NCBI GenBank assembly: GCA_963691815.1
Contig: OY829661.1
Location: 27,683,189-27,747,188 of the forward strand
Direction: 5' to 3'
Origin: Echiichthys vipera
Lineage: Eukaryota > Chordata > Actinopteri > Perciformes > Trachinidae
Length of the DNA stretch: 64,000 bases
Position 1 is the stretch's first letter; every line of letters starts with the position of its first letter. Both the position numbers and the translations under genes were made by a program. The notes beneath the pieces are model-generated. The model had not been told where the DNA came from. It was given only the letters and a program-made list of their open reading frames with translations, and made no database searches. Shown here piece by piece: positions 1 through 23,108 of this stretch.

Positions 1-381
1 TGCATCTTTTTGTGATGGTTTTGCATCTATTTTTAGTCATTTTGCATCTTTTTGTGATGGTTTTGCATCTATTTTTAGTCATTTTGCATCTTTTTGTGGT
101 GGTTTTGCATCTATTTTTAGTCATTTTGCATCTTTTTGTGTCTGTTTTGCATCTATTTTTAGTCATTTTGCATCTTTTTGTGCTGGTTTTGCTTCTATTT
201 TTAGTCATTTTGCATCTTTTTGTGGTGGTTTAGCATCTTTTTGTGCTGGTTTTGCATCTATTTTTAGTCATTTTGCATCTTTTTGTGCTGGTTTTGCATC
301 TATTTTTATTCATTTTGCATCTTTTTGAGGTGGTTTTGCATCTATTTTTAGTCATTTTGCATCTTTTTGTGTGTCTTCTTC
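1..381. repeat. 42-bp minisatellite, array 1
   Basis: About nine copies of a 42-bp unit made of two alternating 21-bp halves, one containing TGCATCTTTTTGTGRTGG and the other TGCATCTATTTTTAGTCA. The array runs off the left edge of the window and lies in the ocln intron upstream of the first visible exon. Because 42 is divisible by 3, all frames stay open and give periodic hydrophobic pseudo-peptides; these are not genes. The same family recurs at 2.7, 19.3, 22.0, 23.9, 37.4 and 39.3 kb. Confidence 0.95.
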
Positions 382-480
382 GTTGTTTTTGTGGGTTTTT
401 TTCAACAACATTTGATGAGTCAGAGCCCCCCTGACCCTCATGCCCCTGGACCAATGCCCGTAGACCCGTTCCGTCACAAA
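382..480. repeat. Conserved tail following the 42-bp array
   Basis: Non-coding sequence with the core GCCCCTGGACC followed by a GACCCGT-type block. Very similar text occurs right after another array of the same family (about 19860-19915) and, in a diverged form, at about 38575-38645. This suggests the array and its tail travel as one dispersed element. The superfamily is not recognised. Confidence 0.5.
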
Positions 481-540
481 TCTTTACGAGTACGACTTTA
501 AACTTTCCTCACGATGAAACTTCTTTCCTTCTTTTCGCAG

Positions 541-11570
<11,030 letters not shown>

Positions 11571-11865
11571 ACGCACCTGTGAGGGTGCGACGCTGACCGG
11601 GGCACCACACAGAGAGAGAACTACACCTGGGGTTTTTTTTGTTGGGTGTCGGAGGCTTTTTCTGACGACGGCGCGCTGAAGAGACGGAGCCGACGCACCG
11701 CCGAAGCGTCCGCAGTCCGTCTGAGCTGGTAGCTGGTTGTTTTTCTACTTTGGAGGCAAAGAACACAAAGAATCTTTCTCGTATTACGCCACTGTTTTGT
11801 ATTATGAGTTTCCCCCGCCACACTGTTGTATGTATTTATTTTGCCTCATGTCGTCTGAAACAGTG

Positions 11866-11904
<39 letters not shown>

Positions 11905-12170
11905 GTAATCCCTGTTCCCTTTTTATAGCTCTTTTAATGATGATTTATCATGAGATGCCCTTTTTTTTATCTTAAACTTCTTTTAAATTCTCCTTTTTAA
12001 TCCTCTCAGCGATGTAAACCTGTACATATGTGGGCTGTTTTAAGTGTTTTTAGCAGTAAGTCACAGCGTGTTTCTTCATGGATCGTAGAGCAGACAATGA
12101 TTATACAGTGATGTACTTTTGCAATGAACTGTGATACTTTTTATTATAATAAATGCATTGATCGAACAAT
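11571..12170 (+). other. ocln: ocln 3-prime untranslated region
   Basis: AT-rich non-coding sequence after the occludin TGA. It contains a short (AC)n run at 11866-11900 and several T-rich stretches, and ends near the AATAAA at 12148. The exact cleavage site is inferred. Confidence 0.7.
12148..12153 (+). terminator. ocln: Polyadenylation signal of ocln
   Basis: Canonical AATAAA about 580 nt after the occludin stop, within an AT-rich tract. It is the first such hexamer seen after the stop. Cleavage would be expected 10-30 nt downstream. Confidence 0.65.
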
Positions 12171-12261
12171 ACACAGGAGGCCAACGACGGCTTCTCACAG
12201 ACTCATTTGTGACTCCTGGAGCGAAAACGATCCCATGTGCAGAGGTTTAAATTCATTAGAG

Positions 12262-12474
12262 CAGGGGTGGGCAATACCGGTCCTGCAGAGCCACTGTCCT
12301 GCATGTTTTAGGTTCCTCCCTACCCTAACACACCTGAGTCTAACAATAATCAAACTGTGACGAGCCTCAGCTGCTTGATAACGAGCAAATCATCAGACTC
12401 AGGTGTGTTAGAGCAGAGAGAAACCTAAAACATGCAGGACAGTGGCTCTCCAGGACCGGGATTACCCACCCCTG
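12262..12474. mobile_element. hAT-like MITE, compact copy
   Basis: 213-bp foldback element with termini CAGGGGTGGGCAAT and ATTACCCACCCCTG. It is flanked by a perfect 8-bp target-site duplication CATTAGAG (12254-12261 and 12475-12482). The interior is shared with the element at 7416 but lacks its 15-bp expansion, so this looks closer to the ancestral form. Confidence 0.9.
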
Positions 12475-12494
12475 CATTAGAGCAACTCATTCTC

Positions 12495-12776
12495 GGCGAC
12501 ACGGTGGACTGGTGGTCAGCACTGTCGCCTCACAGCGAGAGGGTTCCTGGTGTGGAGTTTGCATGTTCTCCCCGTGTCTGCGTGGGTTTTCTCCGGGTTC
12601 TCCGGTTTCCTCCCACAGTCCAAAGACGTGCAGGTGTTGGGTTCATTGATGACTCTAAATCACCCGTAGGTGTGAATGGTTGTCTGTCTCTGTTCGTCTC
12701 TATGTGTCCTGTGATAGACTGGCGTCCTCCGCCTCACGCCCCCCCCCCCCACCGGGACAAGCGGTTGAAGATGAAT
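12495..12776 (+). mobile_element. SINE (family S, copy 2)
   Basis: Has the tRNA-like head with GTGGTCAGCACTGTCGCCTC, but a deletion has removed the box B region before GTGTGGAGTTTGCATG. The tail GGGACAAGCGGTTGAAGATG is LINE-like. It is inserted just downstream of the compact MITE. Confidence 0.8.
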
Positions 12777-12786
12777 GTTTGAAAGA

Positions 12787-14242
12787 AGTCTTAGATGGCA
12801 CCACTGGGGGGCGGCCAATGTCAGGCATACGTGTGTGAAACGTGTTGTTTTGAAGTGACAAAGAACTCTTTTCTCTTATTGGTCTGTTCAGACATGGCGT
12901 TCACGTGCGTTGGGCGACGCATAGAGATCCTATCGCTCAGACCGCATTCAGAGGGGGTCAGAGCGATAGCCTCTGTTTTTTTTTTTTTTGTAGCAGCAGC
13001 AGCAGCAGCAGCATGTCCTGGGTATGGTTGTCAAAAGTATCGGTACTTTGATACTTTTTCATACGACGTGTTTAAAACGATACAATCTTCGTCGATAACG
13101 TTCAATAGTATCGAACGTTTTCCTCACACAGCAGCTGAACTCTCGAAATAACACGAGATCATGTTCACATTTCATATTCAAAAATATCCATTTTGTGCTT
13201 TGGCAAGAAGTCTGTTGACCAATCAGCATCCTGGGAGGAGCTACTGGCAGCTGAGGAGAGAGTGGGGGGGTGACGACCACTCGTTCAAAACAAAAATGGC
13301 GGCTCCTTGGATGCATCAGTTTTATCAGAACTGGATTTTACTGAGCGAAGAGAACGACACTGAAGGCTCTTCTGATGGAAAACATCACGTCTCTCTGCTC
13401 CTGACTGACTTTGGCGAGAGTTTGATTGACAGATGGTTCCTCCAACCACCTGCCAGGTACGTTTTTAAAAGTTTCTGCCCTTTTCCAATCAGTTTCTAAT
13501 GCGGCCTTCTCAGGTGGTTCTGTGAAACCGGACCACCCTCAAACCATCTGACGGTCCGGTTAATCGAAAGTACTGAAGCTGTAAAAAACAACAACACATT
13601 GTAGCTTACTGGCGGTAGCATGCAGCTAACGTTAGCTTACTATTAGCTTGCAGCAGCAGCACACTGAGTCTCGAGTTGCAGATTAGCGGACAGTTAGTGG
13701 AAGTTTTGTAAATAGTAAGGTTATAATGAAAACGTATGTGTTTGGGAGGTGCTGAGCATACAAGTGGATCAACGAGACTTCATTATACTGCAGCGGTTGT
13801 GTGACAGTTTGTAAATGGATGTCTTGATGTAGTTTTTTTGATTTGCAGGTCATCTTTGAGGCGTTTTCTTCATGACTTCAAGGTGACACTCGGTGAGTAG
13901 ATGATGGTAATTTTGAGGGTAAAACATACTCTTTTATTTTAAGGTGTCAGATGTTTTGTTTGCTGGTTGCTCTGCTGCCCCCAAGTGGCCATTTTTTTAA
14001 AATGCAGCTTTAAAGTGTTGCACATAAAAACTGCTAACTGAAGCCACACGCACAGTGACGACACGGCGCACTGAAGCAGAGGAAGGTACCTAAAGTTATC
14101 TTACATGGATTGCTTTTGTTTTTCTTTTGTATCCTCTTTGGTTTCCCTCGTTGAACTTCACCGCACAGACACCACATCATAAACAAAACATTACACATTA
14201 AAACACACAGGGGTGACCCTCTCTTCTCCCCCTGGCTGAGTC
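12787..14242. other. Intergenic region between convergent ocln and ankrd34b
   Basis: No gene supported. Holds a short (CAG)n run near 12992, a stretch rich in TATCG motifs at 13030-13110 resembling a fish DNA-transposon end, and a candidate CTCF-like site at 13972. An open frame at 13161-13499 has no recognisable domain and was not called. The 3-prime end of ankrd34b mRNA should lie here; no clear AATAAA was found on the minus strand just past its stop. Confidence 0.6.
13972..13990 (-). promoter_or_regulatory. Candidate CTCF-like motif
   Basis: CTGCTGCCCCCAAGTGGCC resembles the CTCF core CCASYAGRKGGCR in reverse complement with about one mismatch. It lies between two convergent genes. The match is by eye only, and similar strings occur inside fish repeats. 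Confidence 0.35.
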
Positions 14243-15868
14243 TCAGACTGTGCTTTTGAACTGTTCGGTCTGCATCGAGTGTCTCCTCAGCAGCATCCTC
14301 CTGGTGAGCTCTTTGGGGTGCCCAGGGGGAGCGGAGGGGAGGAAACTCTTTAGGCCGGACTCTTTCTCGCAGAAACCACTTCCCGCACTGGAGCTCAGGT
14401 TAGAAACATTAAGGATGTGGCTGTGGGTCGAGTTGAGGGCCAGAGGTGGCAGAGATCTCGGCCTGACCTGGGAGTTGTGATCCAACAAGAAGGCTCCAGA
14501 CCCTCTGCGCTCGTACCCACACAGCACTCTCCTGTTCGGGCCAGAGGTCGACGGTGACTCCCTGGAGCCCAGTGTGCTGGAGCAGCGTAAGGGGGCCAGC
14601 TTCTTGACATCCGCTGGGTCTCTTGTTCTCTGCTGGGACTCCTCAGGCACGTTGTGGATGTCTCTAGCTAGCTGAGGGTCTGAACTGTAGATGTCCGCCC
14701 CAAGCTTGCGCCTCTGGATGATGCTGTGAAGGCTTGACGAGGCCATGCTGTGAAGTGGAGTGCAGGGGGTTTTGCCGCCAGAGAAGGAGGAAGAGGAGGC
14801 GAGTGAATCCGTTCCAAGGGTTGCAGAGTTGAGGTTAGGGTGGGAGAGGGAGTGGGATGATAGGAGACCTGGTACAGATATGTTTTGTCCCATGTGTTTG
14901 GCACATTCGTTCATTCCTCCGACTCCTTTGTCTCTTGCCAGTTGTCCTTCATACCCCTTGAAGCTGTCAGATGTTGAATTTGTTCCATCCACGTTGGGAA
15001 TTCTGAGAGAGAGGTCCTCGTTTTGGTTGCCGTTTTCGGAAGACGAGGCTGCATGAGGCTGCCGGCTGAGCAGAGATGCTGGGATCTTTAGCCAGGGCTC
15101 AGAGTTCAGCCGCAAGAGGGGCTGCTGCAGGCCGTTCACCGCCACTTGGCCGAGCCTTTGAAACCGTGATGGGGAACATGGATGTGAGTTTACACCACAG
15201 GACTGGGCTTCTTTAAAGGAGAAGGCAGTCTTTGGGGGGCATAAGGAAGAGGTGGGGCACTGGGCGGAGGTGAAGAGCTGGATTTCAGAGGGAGATGCAG
15301 GAGCTGCTGATGCCGTTTTGTCCGTCTGATCAAGAGGAGAAAGGGAAGGAATGCCGAGGTACTGCTTGGCTTGCAGTTTCCCACACGGGAATTTGTCCGT
15401 GGTTATAATGATCACCTCTTTACCCTTGGCCTTGCATGTGTCGAGCAACAGCTTCAGAACCTTCCAGTCTCCAGCCATGACCGCGTGGACCAGCGCCGAT
15501 GTCCCTGACTGGTCCTCCAGGCTGATGTCCGCTCCGTTGGCCAAGAGCAGAGACGTCACCTCAGGGCCGGCCTGCTCCCTGCAGGCGTGCATCAGCGCAG
15601 AGCGACCTTCTTTGTCCTGGATGTTGGGGTCCGCTCCTTTTTCCAGAAGAAACTGGACCAGCTTGACCCGGCTGGCGCTCTGGGCATCAATATGCTGCGT
15701 CCTGCAGGCCACCATGAGCGGCGTCTGGCCTTGGCCGTCGCTCTCGTTGATGTAAGCGCCTCCCTCCAGGAGCAGCCGCGTGAGTCGCAGGCGACGGAGG
15801 AAGACCGCTTTGAGCAAGGGGTTACCTGAGTCCATGGCGACCCCAGGGTTACTGCCTTCTCCCTCCAT
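14243..15868 (-). CDS. ankrd34b: Ankyrin repeat domain-containing protein 34B-like
   Basis: Single uninterrupted 541-codon frame. Residues about 15-160 form ankyrin repeats, with LLEGGAYINESDGQGQTPLM, LLEKGADPNIQDKEGRSALM, LLLANGADISLEDQSGTSAL and a conserved CKAKGKEVIIITT block that I recognise from ANKRD34 proteins. The rest is long, Ser/Pro-rich and probably disordered, ending with the conserved RRMLLRRHSMQTEQ motif. The length agrees with human ANKRD34B (about 514). Two in-frame Met codons, 1 and 12, are candidate starts; the shorter form (MDSGNPLLKAV) aligns better with the family start. The first is reported because it gives the longest frame. The intron-less coding region is typical for the family. 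Molecular function is poorly known, and no catalytic motif is visible. Neighbouring rasgrf2 supports the B paralogue over A or C. Confidence 0.93.
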   Translation of the reverse strand: MEGEGSNPGVAMDSGNPLLKAVFLRRLRLTRLLLEGGAYINESDGQGQTPLMVACRTQHIDAQSASRVKLVQFLLEKGADPNIQDKEGRSALMHACREQAGPEVTSLLLANGADISLEDQSGTSALVHAVMAGDWKVLKLLLDTCKAKGKEVIIITTDKFPCGKLQAKQYLGIPSLSPLDQTDKTASAAPASPSEIQLFTSAQCPTSSLCPPKTAFSFKEAQSCGVNSHPCSPSRFQRLGQVAVNGLQQPLLRLNSEPWLKIPASLLSRQPHAASSSENGNQNEDLSLRIPNVDGTNSTSDSFKGYEGQLARDKGVGGMNECAKHMGQNISVPGLLSSHSLSHPNLNSATLGTDSLASSSSFSGGKTPCTPLHSMASSSLHSIIQRRKLGADIYSSDPQLARDIHNVPEESQQRTRDPADVKKLAPLRCSSTLGSRESPSTSGPNRRVLCGYERRGSGAFLLDHNSQVRPRSLPPLALNSTHSHILNVSNLSSSAGSGFCEKESGLKSFLPSAPPGHPKELTRRMLLRRHSMQTEQFKSTV

Positions 15869-15917
15869 TCCTCTTGGTCCCAGCCGGCAGGTGTCAGAGA
15901 CGTAATGGGACGGGTTT
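15869..15917 (-). other. ankrd34b: Likely 5-prime UTR segment and splice acceptor of ankrd34b
   Basis: On the minus strand a pyrimidine-containing TTATTTTCCACAG ends at 15918, about 50 nt upstream of the first ATG. This suggests the coding exon is spliced to a separate 5-prime non-coding exon. That exon was not located. Inference from one splice-like motif. Confidence 0.45.
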
Positions 15918-16129
15918 CTGTGGAAAATAAAACACTTGTTAGAGAATTATGCAGAAGGGTTTCAAACACAAGCTCCAACATGCCAGTGTCCAACAGGCAC
16001 ACATGCATTCTCAGGGTCAACACATCACAGTGACCCTCCACTTTTATTTAGTTGATTTACAATTAATCATTTTTTATTCTCCACGACATGTTTTGGGGTT
16101 TCTTCTCCATCCCCTTCTTCTGAACGCAG

Positions 16130-16390
16130 TATCTCAGGAACCCCTGGAAGGATTTTGTACAAAATGTTGGAGGTCAAAGGTCACTTAGACCTCACATCCA
16201 TCCCATTCTCATGGACTTGATACCTCAGGAATGCTTGAGGTAATGTCTTCGCATTGGGCACAAATGTCTGATTTAGATGTTGAAGGTCAAAGGTCACTTA
16301 GACCTCACATCCATCCCATTCTCATGAACTTGATACCTCAGGAATGCCTTGAGGTAATGTCTTCGCATTGGGCGCAAGTGTCTACCGGGA
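16130..16390. repeat. Dispersed repeat with two DR1 hormone-receptor-type motifs
   Basis: Two direct copies of a 113-bp unit sharing CACTTAGACCTCACATCCAT. Each carries a perfect AGGTCAAAGGTCA (16171-16183 and 16284-16296). AGGTCA direct repeats with one spacer are the binding form for RXR/PPAR/HNF4-type receptors. The surrounding sequence looks like a common fish interspersed repeat. The site is about 0.3-0.4 kb upstream of the ankrd34b start. Confidence 0.7.
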
Positions 16391-16394
16391 CACA

Positions 16395-16700
16395 AGGATC
16401 GGGCCGCAACCGCTTGTTTTCATTGTCGATTAATCTGTCGATGGTTCTCTCTATAAAACGGTTGTTTGGTCTATAAAAGGTCAGAAAATGGTGAAAGAGG
16501 TTGATCTTGTTTTGTCCACAGCTAAACGATATTCAGTTTACTGTCAGAGGTTAAAAGAAACCTGAAAATATTCACATTTAAGACGCAGGAATCCGGGTAT
16601 TTGGACATTTTTTCGACTGATTATCAAAATAGTTGGAGATTATTTCAGTAGTTGACAATTAATTGACTAATCGTTGCAGCTCGTTTTTGTCCATAACTAG
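16395..16700 (-). repeat. Interspersed repeat with GATTAATC/CAATTAATTG motifs
   Basis: Contains TTTTGTCCACAGCTAAACGA, CAGTTTACTGTCAGAGG and AATTGACTAATCGTTGCAGC. I recognise these as parts of a very common teleost repeat. Related text appears at about 52145-52420 and 52780. No coding potential. Confidence 0.65.
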
Positions 16701-17030
16701 CATTGGGTGTTGCTGGTTGCCAGGGTTGTCTGTTGTTGGGTGCAGCTACTGTAGGCTGGCACTGGGTGAAATGGAGTTAGCCAATCGTGCAGCTGCTTGG
16801 GAGCCTCAGTGAAGGGGGCGTTCTTTGTCCCAGCAGCTGAGTGAGCGGAGATGGGCAACAACCAGAGTCACTATAGGCCGAGCATTCACTCCATGGACTG
16901 AGAGAAAGGAGAGGAACGCCATTCAAACGCACGCCCACATGGCTACGCTGCTCCTGGATGCTAACATCACTTTCATCTGCACTTAGCTGGAACGGCTAAC
17001 GCTAACGGCTAACGGCTAACAGCTAACGGC
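16700..17030 (+). repeat. Inverted dispersed repeat, member 1
   Basis: About 300 bp whose reverse complement recurs at 56090-56395. Shared strings include CCGAGCATTCACTCCATGGA and GGCTACGCTGCTCCT. It ends in short GCTAACGGCTAAC reiterations. The two copies are about 39 kb apart in opposite orientation. Confidence 0.8.
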
Positions 17031-19270
17031 AAAGAAAGATTTCCATTTGAAGACTGGCTGATAAACACTGATTAGTCGTATTTAGTCGTTCCCCTGTTTG
17101 ATGACATGGAGCAGGCTGATCGCTTGACACTCGCAACCAACCTGGCAACCCGACTGCTGGACTTATTTTTTGTTGTTGTGACTACGATCTTGAGACACTC
17201 GATGGAGCTCTTCATTCTCCATATTCAACCTTTCAATCCTTCCAAGTCTTCACTGCAGATATCATGTAACTTTGGATGTGAACTGTAACTTGACTGGTTG
17301 GCGCAGGGATTCAACCATAAGGTGGTTAACTGTCATATCCCAGAGATCTACCTGAGCGTGGACGCAGGAGGTTTGTTTTGGAACAGCAGAGCACGCAGAG
17401 CTCTTGTCTTTTTTTATTTTTCTTGCATGCAGGATCCATTCAACAGCTCCTTTTCATGCCCGTCCTCCGCAGCACCAGCAGAGGCAGCCGCTCTTTATCA
17501 GCCTTTGTGCTGCGTGTCCTTGCTTCTCTCCATTAGACTGGAGACGGTGGCAGTTACCAACGTCTCAGACAGCAACAGAACATTTCCCCCCAATGAGTCA
17601 CACGGACCATGAGACTGAAGCAGCATTTACATCTGTGAAGGGTTACACAACGGCGTGCACAGCAGCCACAGTGGCGCGGCGTGTTTGCGCAGGGCCCGTA
17701 AATGTCTGCCGCTGCGACCGTAAAGCCCACGTTAAACAGCGACGCCTGTCAGACGAGTGTCAGGGCGGAGTCAAACGCCTTTGGGAGGGTTTTTAAAAAC
17801 GGCAGAAGGTTAAAAAATACAATAAAATGGTTAAAATTGAAATGCATCATATGCTGTTTATATTATATCTGTAACTGTTGAGCGCTACATGGTATTTATG
17901 TGTTTATTTATTTATTTAATTTAGATTTAAAGCTTGTGTTGCCATTAGCAACGCTCAACTTTCCACTTTAATCGAAACAGTTTTATGTTTTAACCATTGA
18001 GTGAAGGAGAAAACTCTATTATTTATATATTTGTATTTTTATTTATTTGTTTTTACTCCAAGGGAAAAACAGAGTAGAGCAAATTAATCTTTATTATTAT
18101 TTATTTATTCATAAAGACGTTTTAATGCAGAAATGTTAGATATGTAATATGTTTTAAAGTAGTTACAGTATTTGGAAAGCACTCATTTAAACTTAAGATA
18201 ATAAAACCTGCAAATATTTTAGTATATATTTTCTTTTACAATAGTTTTTATTGGTGGTTTGTAAAATATAAAATTTCCACTAATAAATAAAATAGATAAG
18301 ATGATATGAGTCCTTTACACATTATTGTCTTTTCCTTTTTAATGTTTTATCCATTTATTTTATTATTGTTGTTAATTTTTTATATATTTATATAAATATA
18401 TTTTTTATGTCTTACCTATTCCCCTAAATCATTGTATTATCTTATTTTTATTTGTTTGTTACTTATTTTTCTCTGTCTGTGGGAATGAGTTGTGTTGTTC
18501 TGCAAAACTGAAAACAATCAACGAACAAAGAGAAAAAACATAATAATAATAATAATAATATAATAATAATACCATTAAAATGAAATAGATGTTACCACAT
18601 TGATATCACAACTTCACCATTTGTACATTCGTTTTAACTCAAAGACAAAGTTCACACAGAATAATAATAATAATAAAAATGATAATAATAGTAACATTAA
18701 TAATAATAATGATAATAATAATAATAATAATAGTAATAATAGTAATAAGGAGCTGGAACACGCCGCCTCACTCATCCTTCAGATGTTGATCTATAAAACA
18801 TAAAGAAGGCCCAGATCTGCTCTAACAACAATAACTCATAAACATCATCTGCACATCTGCTGTTTCACAAACACAGGAATAATTTCTAATGTTCACAGAG
18901 GAGGAGCTCACAGCTTAGTCCTGCTGTTGTTTCTCTTTATTATTATTTATGACGTTGTTATTGTTGTTGTTATTGATAAAACAAGTGAGCAGCAGTTTTG
19001 CTGTTGGACAGATGAGGTGGAGGTGGAGGTGGAGGTGGAGGTGGAGGTGGAGGTGGCGTGCACTTCATCACCTCTGCACACATCCATCACTGAGTCATTA
19101 AAGCAGAAGGGAACATGGCGTCCTACGCCACTGACGGACGTTACGGGAGCATTTGTGTACGTTTGATACCACGTCATTACTTCAGTCCTCCACTACGTCC
19201 ATCTACGTATGAGCAAGACATCAAGAGTTTACCTTTAGTCTTTGGTTTCTTTCTGGTCAATTTACCTCCA
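17031..19270. other. Gene-free AT-rich stretch
   Basis: No gene is supported. 17820-18560 is strongly AT-rich with TTTATTTATTTA runs. 18540-18750 is an interrupted (AAT)n tract, and 19014-19056 is a GGAGGT hexanucleotide tract. Open frames at 17298 and 17404 show no recognised domain. Confidence 0.6.
18540..18750. repeat. (AAT)n-type microsatellite, interrupted
   Basis: Two clusters of AAT/TAA trinucleotides with GATAAT and AGTAAT interruptions. The Asn-rich open frame through it is an artefact. Confidence 0.92.
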
Positions 19271-19278
19271 TTTTGAGT

Positions 19279-19860
19279 CATTATGCATCTTTTTGTGGTG
19301 GTTTTGCATCTATTTTTAGTCATTTTGCATCTTTTTGTGGTGGTTGTGCATCTATTTTTAGTCATTATGCATCTTTTTGTGGTGGTTTTGCATCTATTTT
19401 TAGTCATTTTGCATCTTTTTGTGGTGGTTTTGCATCTATTTTTAGTCATTTTGCATCTTTTTGTGGTGGTTTTGCATCTATTTTTAGTCATTTTGCATCT
19501 TTTTGTGGTGGTTTTGCATCTATTTTTAGTCATTTTGCATCTTTTTGTGCTGGTTTTGCATCTATTTCGAGTCATTTTGCGTCTTTTTGTGGTGGTTTTG
19601 CATTTATTTTTAGTCATTTTGCATCTTTTTGTGGTGGTTTAGCATCTATTTTGAGTCATTTTGCATCTTTTTGTGCTGGTTTTGCATCTATTTCAGACAT
19701 TTTACGTCTCTATTTTGTTGTTTTGTTTCTCTCTTTGGTCATTTTACATCTATATTTAATCAGTTTGTGCGTCTTTGTCATCATTTTTTGACTATTCGTA
19801 GTCGTTTTGCATCCCTATAGTTGTTTCTTGTCTCTTTTTGGTCGTTTTGTGTTCTTTTAG
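19279..19860. repeat. 42-bp minisatellite, array 3, with hybrid right end
   Basis: About ten 42-bp units to roughly 19690, in the TGCATCTTTTTGTGGTGG orientation. From 19690 to 19860 the units decay into 20-21-bp pieces such as TTTCTCTCTTTGGTCATTTT and GTCTCTTTTTGGTCGTTTTG. In reverse complement the latter matches the separate AGACACAAAACGACC array in rasgrf2 intron 1 (34852-35512). This patch therefore links the two families. Confidence 0.9.
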
Positions 19861-20858
<998 letters not shown>

Positions 20859-21338
20859 TCTTACCAGCCTACGGTCAGGATTAGTCCTCTTGCAGACATC
20901 TACTCGCCTTGTTGTGCAGAGCTTCAACTGACTGTGAGCAGGCAGTGAAGTGCTGAGTTGGTGTGTGTGTGTATCTGCGTGTGTGTGTGTGTGTGTGTGA
21001 CAGAAAGTCAGAGGAGACGTAAGCTGCAGCAGTCAAGGTTTTTCCAGCGTGCGTTTGCTCCTCAGACAAAGTAGAGTGATGCAGGCTTGTCGTCAGGCAG
21101 CTCTAAGAAACAGTTAGTCCATCCCTGCAGCAGCAGCAGCGGCGGCAGCGCTGGAGAGTCACAGAGAGGCAGAACAGGAAGAGGTTGACAGAGATGAAGG
21201 CGTTGAAGGTGAAGCACTATAGCAACCCGGCGCCACCGCGTCTCTGATTTGTCTTTTCATTAGAACAGGAAGCTGTGATTCAGCAGAGGCCTGTTAATTG
21301 TTGTTACTGTTACTTTTCTTTTTTTATTTATTCTTTAG

Positions 21339-21640
<302 letters not shown>

Positions 21641-22024
21641 CATCAGGAGGATGAAGAGAGTCCTCAAACCTGTGATAAACCAAAATGCTGCGTGATTTAA
21701 AAACACAACAGTGTTCTTTGTCTCCTGTGCCCAGACTGTTACTAACCCAGCTGTTAATTGTCCTGTAGCCATAGTAACACTGACTTCACTCCGCACTTTA
21801 TAAATCCACCACAAGATGCCAGCACCTGACCGTGTCTTTAACACGCGTGACCTTTGAGCTTTACCTCCAGATCCTTTCACACAGACGGCTTTAGACCATC
21901 GTTAACCAGAGCAGAGGCTCAGACAGGGGTCAACAATGACTGTTCATCAGCTGTGACAGGTTTTAAGGTTCACCTGAGTAACACTGATGCAGTCTAATGC
22001 AACAGTGCTGCAGGAAATCCTCCA

Positions 22025-23108
22025 TTCATCTTTTTGTGCTGGTTTTGCATCAAAATGACTAAAAATAGATGCAAAACCACCACAAAAAGATGCAAAATGA
22101 CTAAAAATAGATGCAAAACCAGCACAAAAAGATGCAAAATGACTAAAAATAGATGCAAAACCACCACGACAAGATGCAAAATGACTAAAAATAGATGCAA
22201 AACCACCACAAAAAGATGCAAAATGACTCAAAATAGATGCAAAACCACCACAAAAAGATGCAAAATGACTAAAAATAGATGCAAAACCACCACAAAAAAT
22301 GCTAAATGACTAAAAATAGATGCAAAACCAGCACAAAAAGATGCAAAATGACTAAAAATAGATGCAAAACCACCACAAAAAGATGCAAAATGACTAAAAA
22401 TAGATGCAAAACCAGCACAAAAAGATGCAAAATGACTAAAAATAGATGCAAAACCAGCACAAAAAGATGCAAAATGACTAAAAATAGATGCAAAACCATC
22501 ACAAAAAGATGCAAAATGACTAAAAATAGATGCAAAACCAGCACAAAAAGATGCAAAATAACTAAAAATAGATGCAAAACCACCACAAAAAGATGCAAAA
22601 TGACTAAAAATAGATGCAAAACCACCACAAAAAGATGCAAAATGACTAAAAATAGATGCAAAACCACCACAAAAAGATGCAAAATGACTAAAAATAGATG
22701 CAAAACCACCACAAAAAGATGCAAAATGACTAAAAATAGATGCAAAACCACCACGAAAAGATGCAAAATGACTAAAAATAGATGCAAAACCACCACAAAA
22801 AGATGCAAAATGACTAAAAATAGATGCAAAACCACCACAAAAAGATGCAAAATGACTAAAAATAGATGCAAAACCACCACGAAAAGATGCAAAATGACTA
22901 AAAATAGATGCAAAACCACCACAAAAAGATGCAAAATGACTCAAAATAGATGCAAAACCAACACAAAAAGATGCAAAATGACTAAAAATAGATGCAAAAC
23001 CAGCACAAAAAGATGCAAAATGACTAAAAATAGATGCAAAACCAACACAAAAAGATGCAAAATGACTAAAAATAGATGCAAAACCACCACAAAAAGATGC
23101 AAAATGCA
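22025..23108. repeat. 42-bp minisatellite, array 4 (inverted, longest)
   Basis: About 26 units in the opposite orientation to arrays 1 to 3, unit halves GATGCAAAATGACTAAAAAT and GATGCAAAACCACCACAAAA. A GGTGG/GCTGG (CCACC/CCAGC) variant marks sub-groups of units. The left end shows a short switch to the opposite strand near 22028-22055 (CTTTTTGTGCTGGTTTTGCA then CAAAATGACTAAAAATAG), i.e. a small inverted junction. Multi-hundred-residue open frames on both strands are artefacts. Confidence 0.95.

Noticed and set aside
13161..13499. 112-residue open frame between ocln and ankrd34b
   Set aside because: No recognised domain; it lies in sequence resembling an interspersed element and has no supporting context.
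17298..17796. Overlapping frames of 104 and 130 residues
   Set aside because: No recognised domain and no splice context; compositionally unremarkable intergenic DNA.
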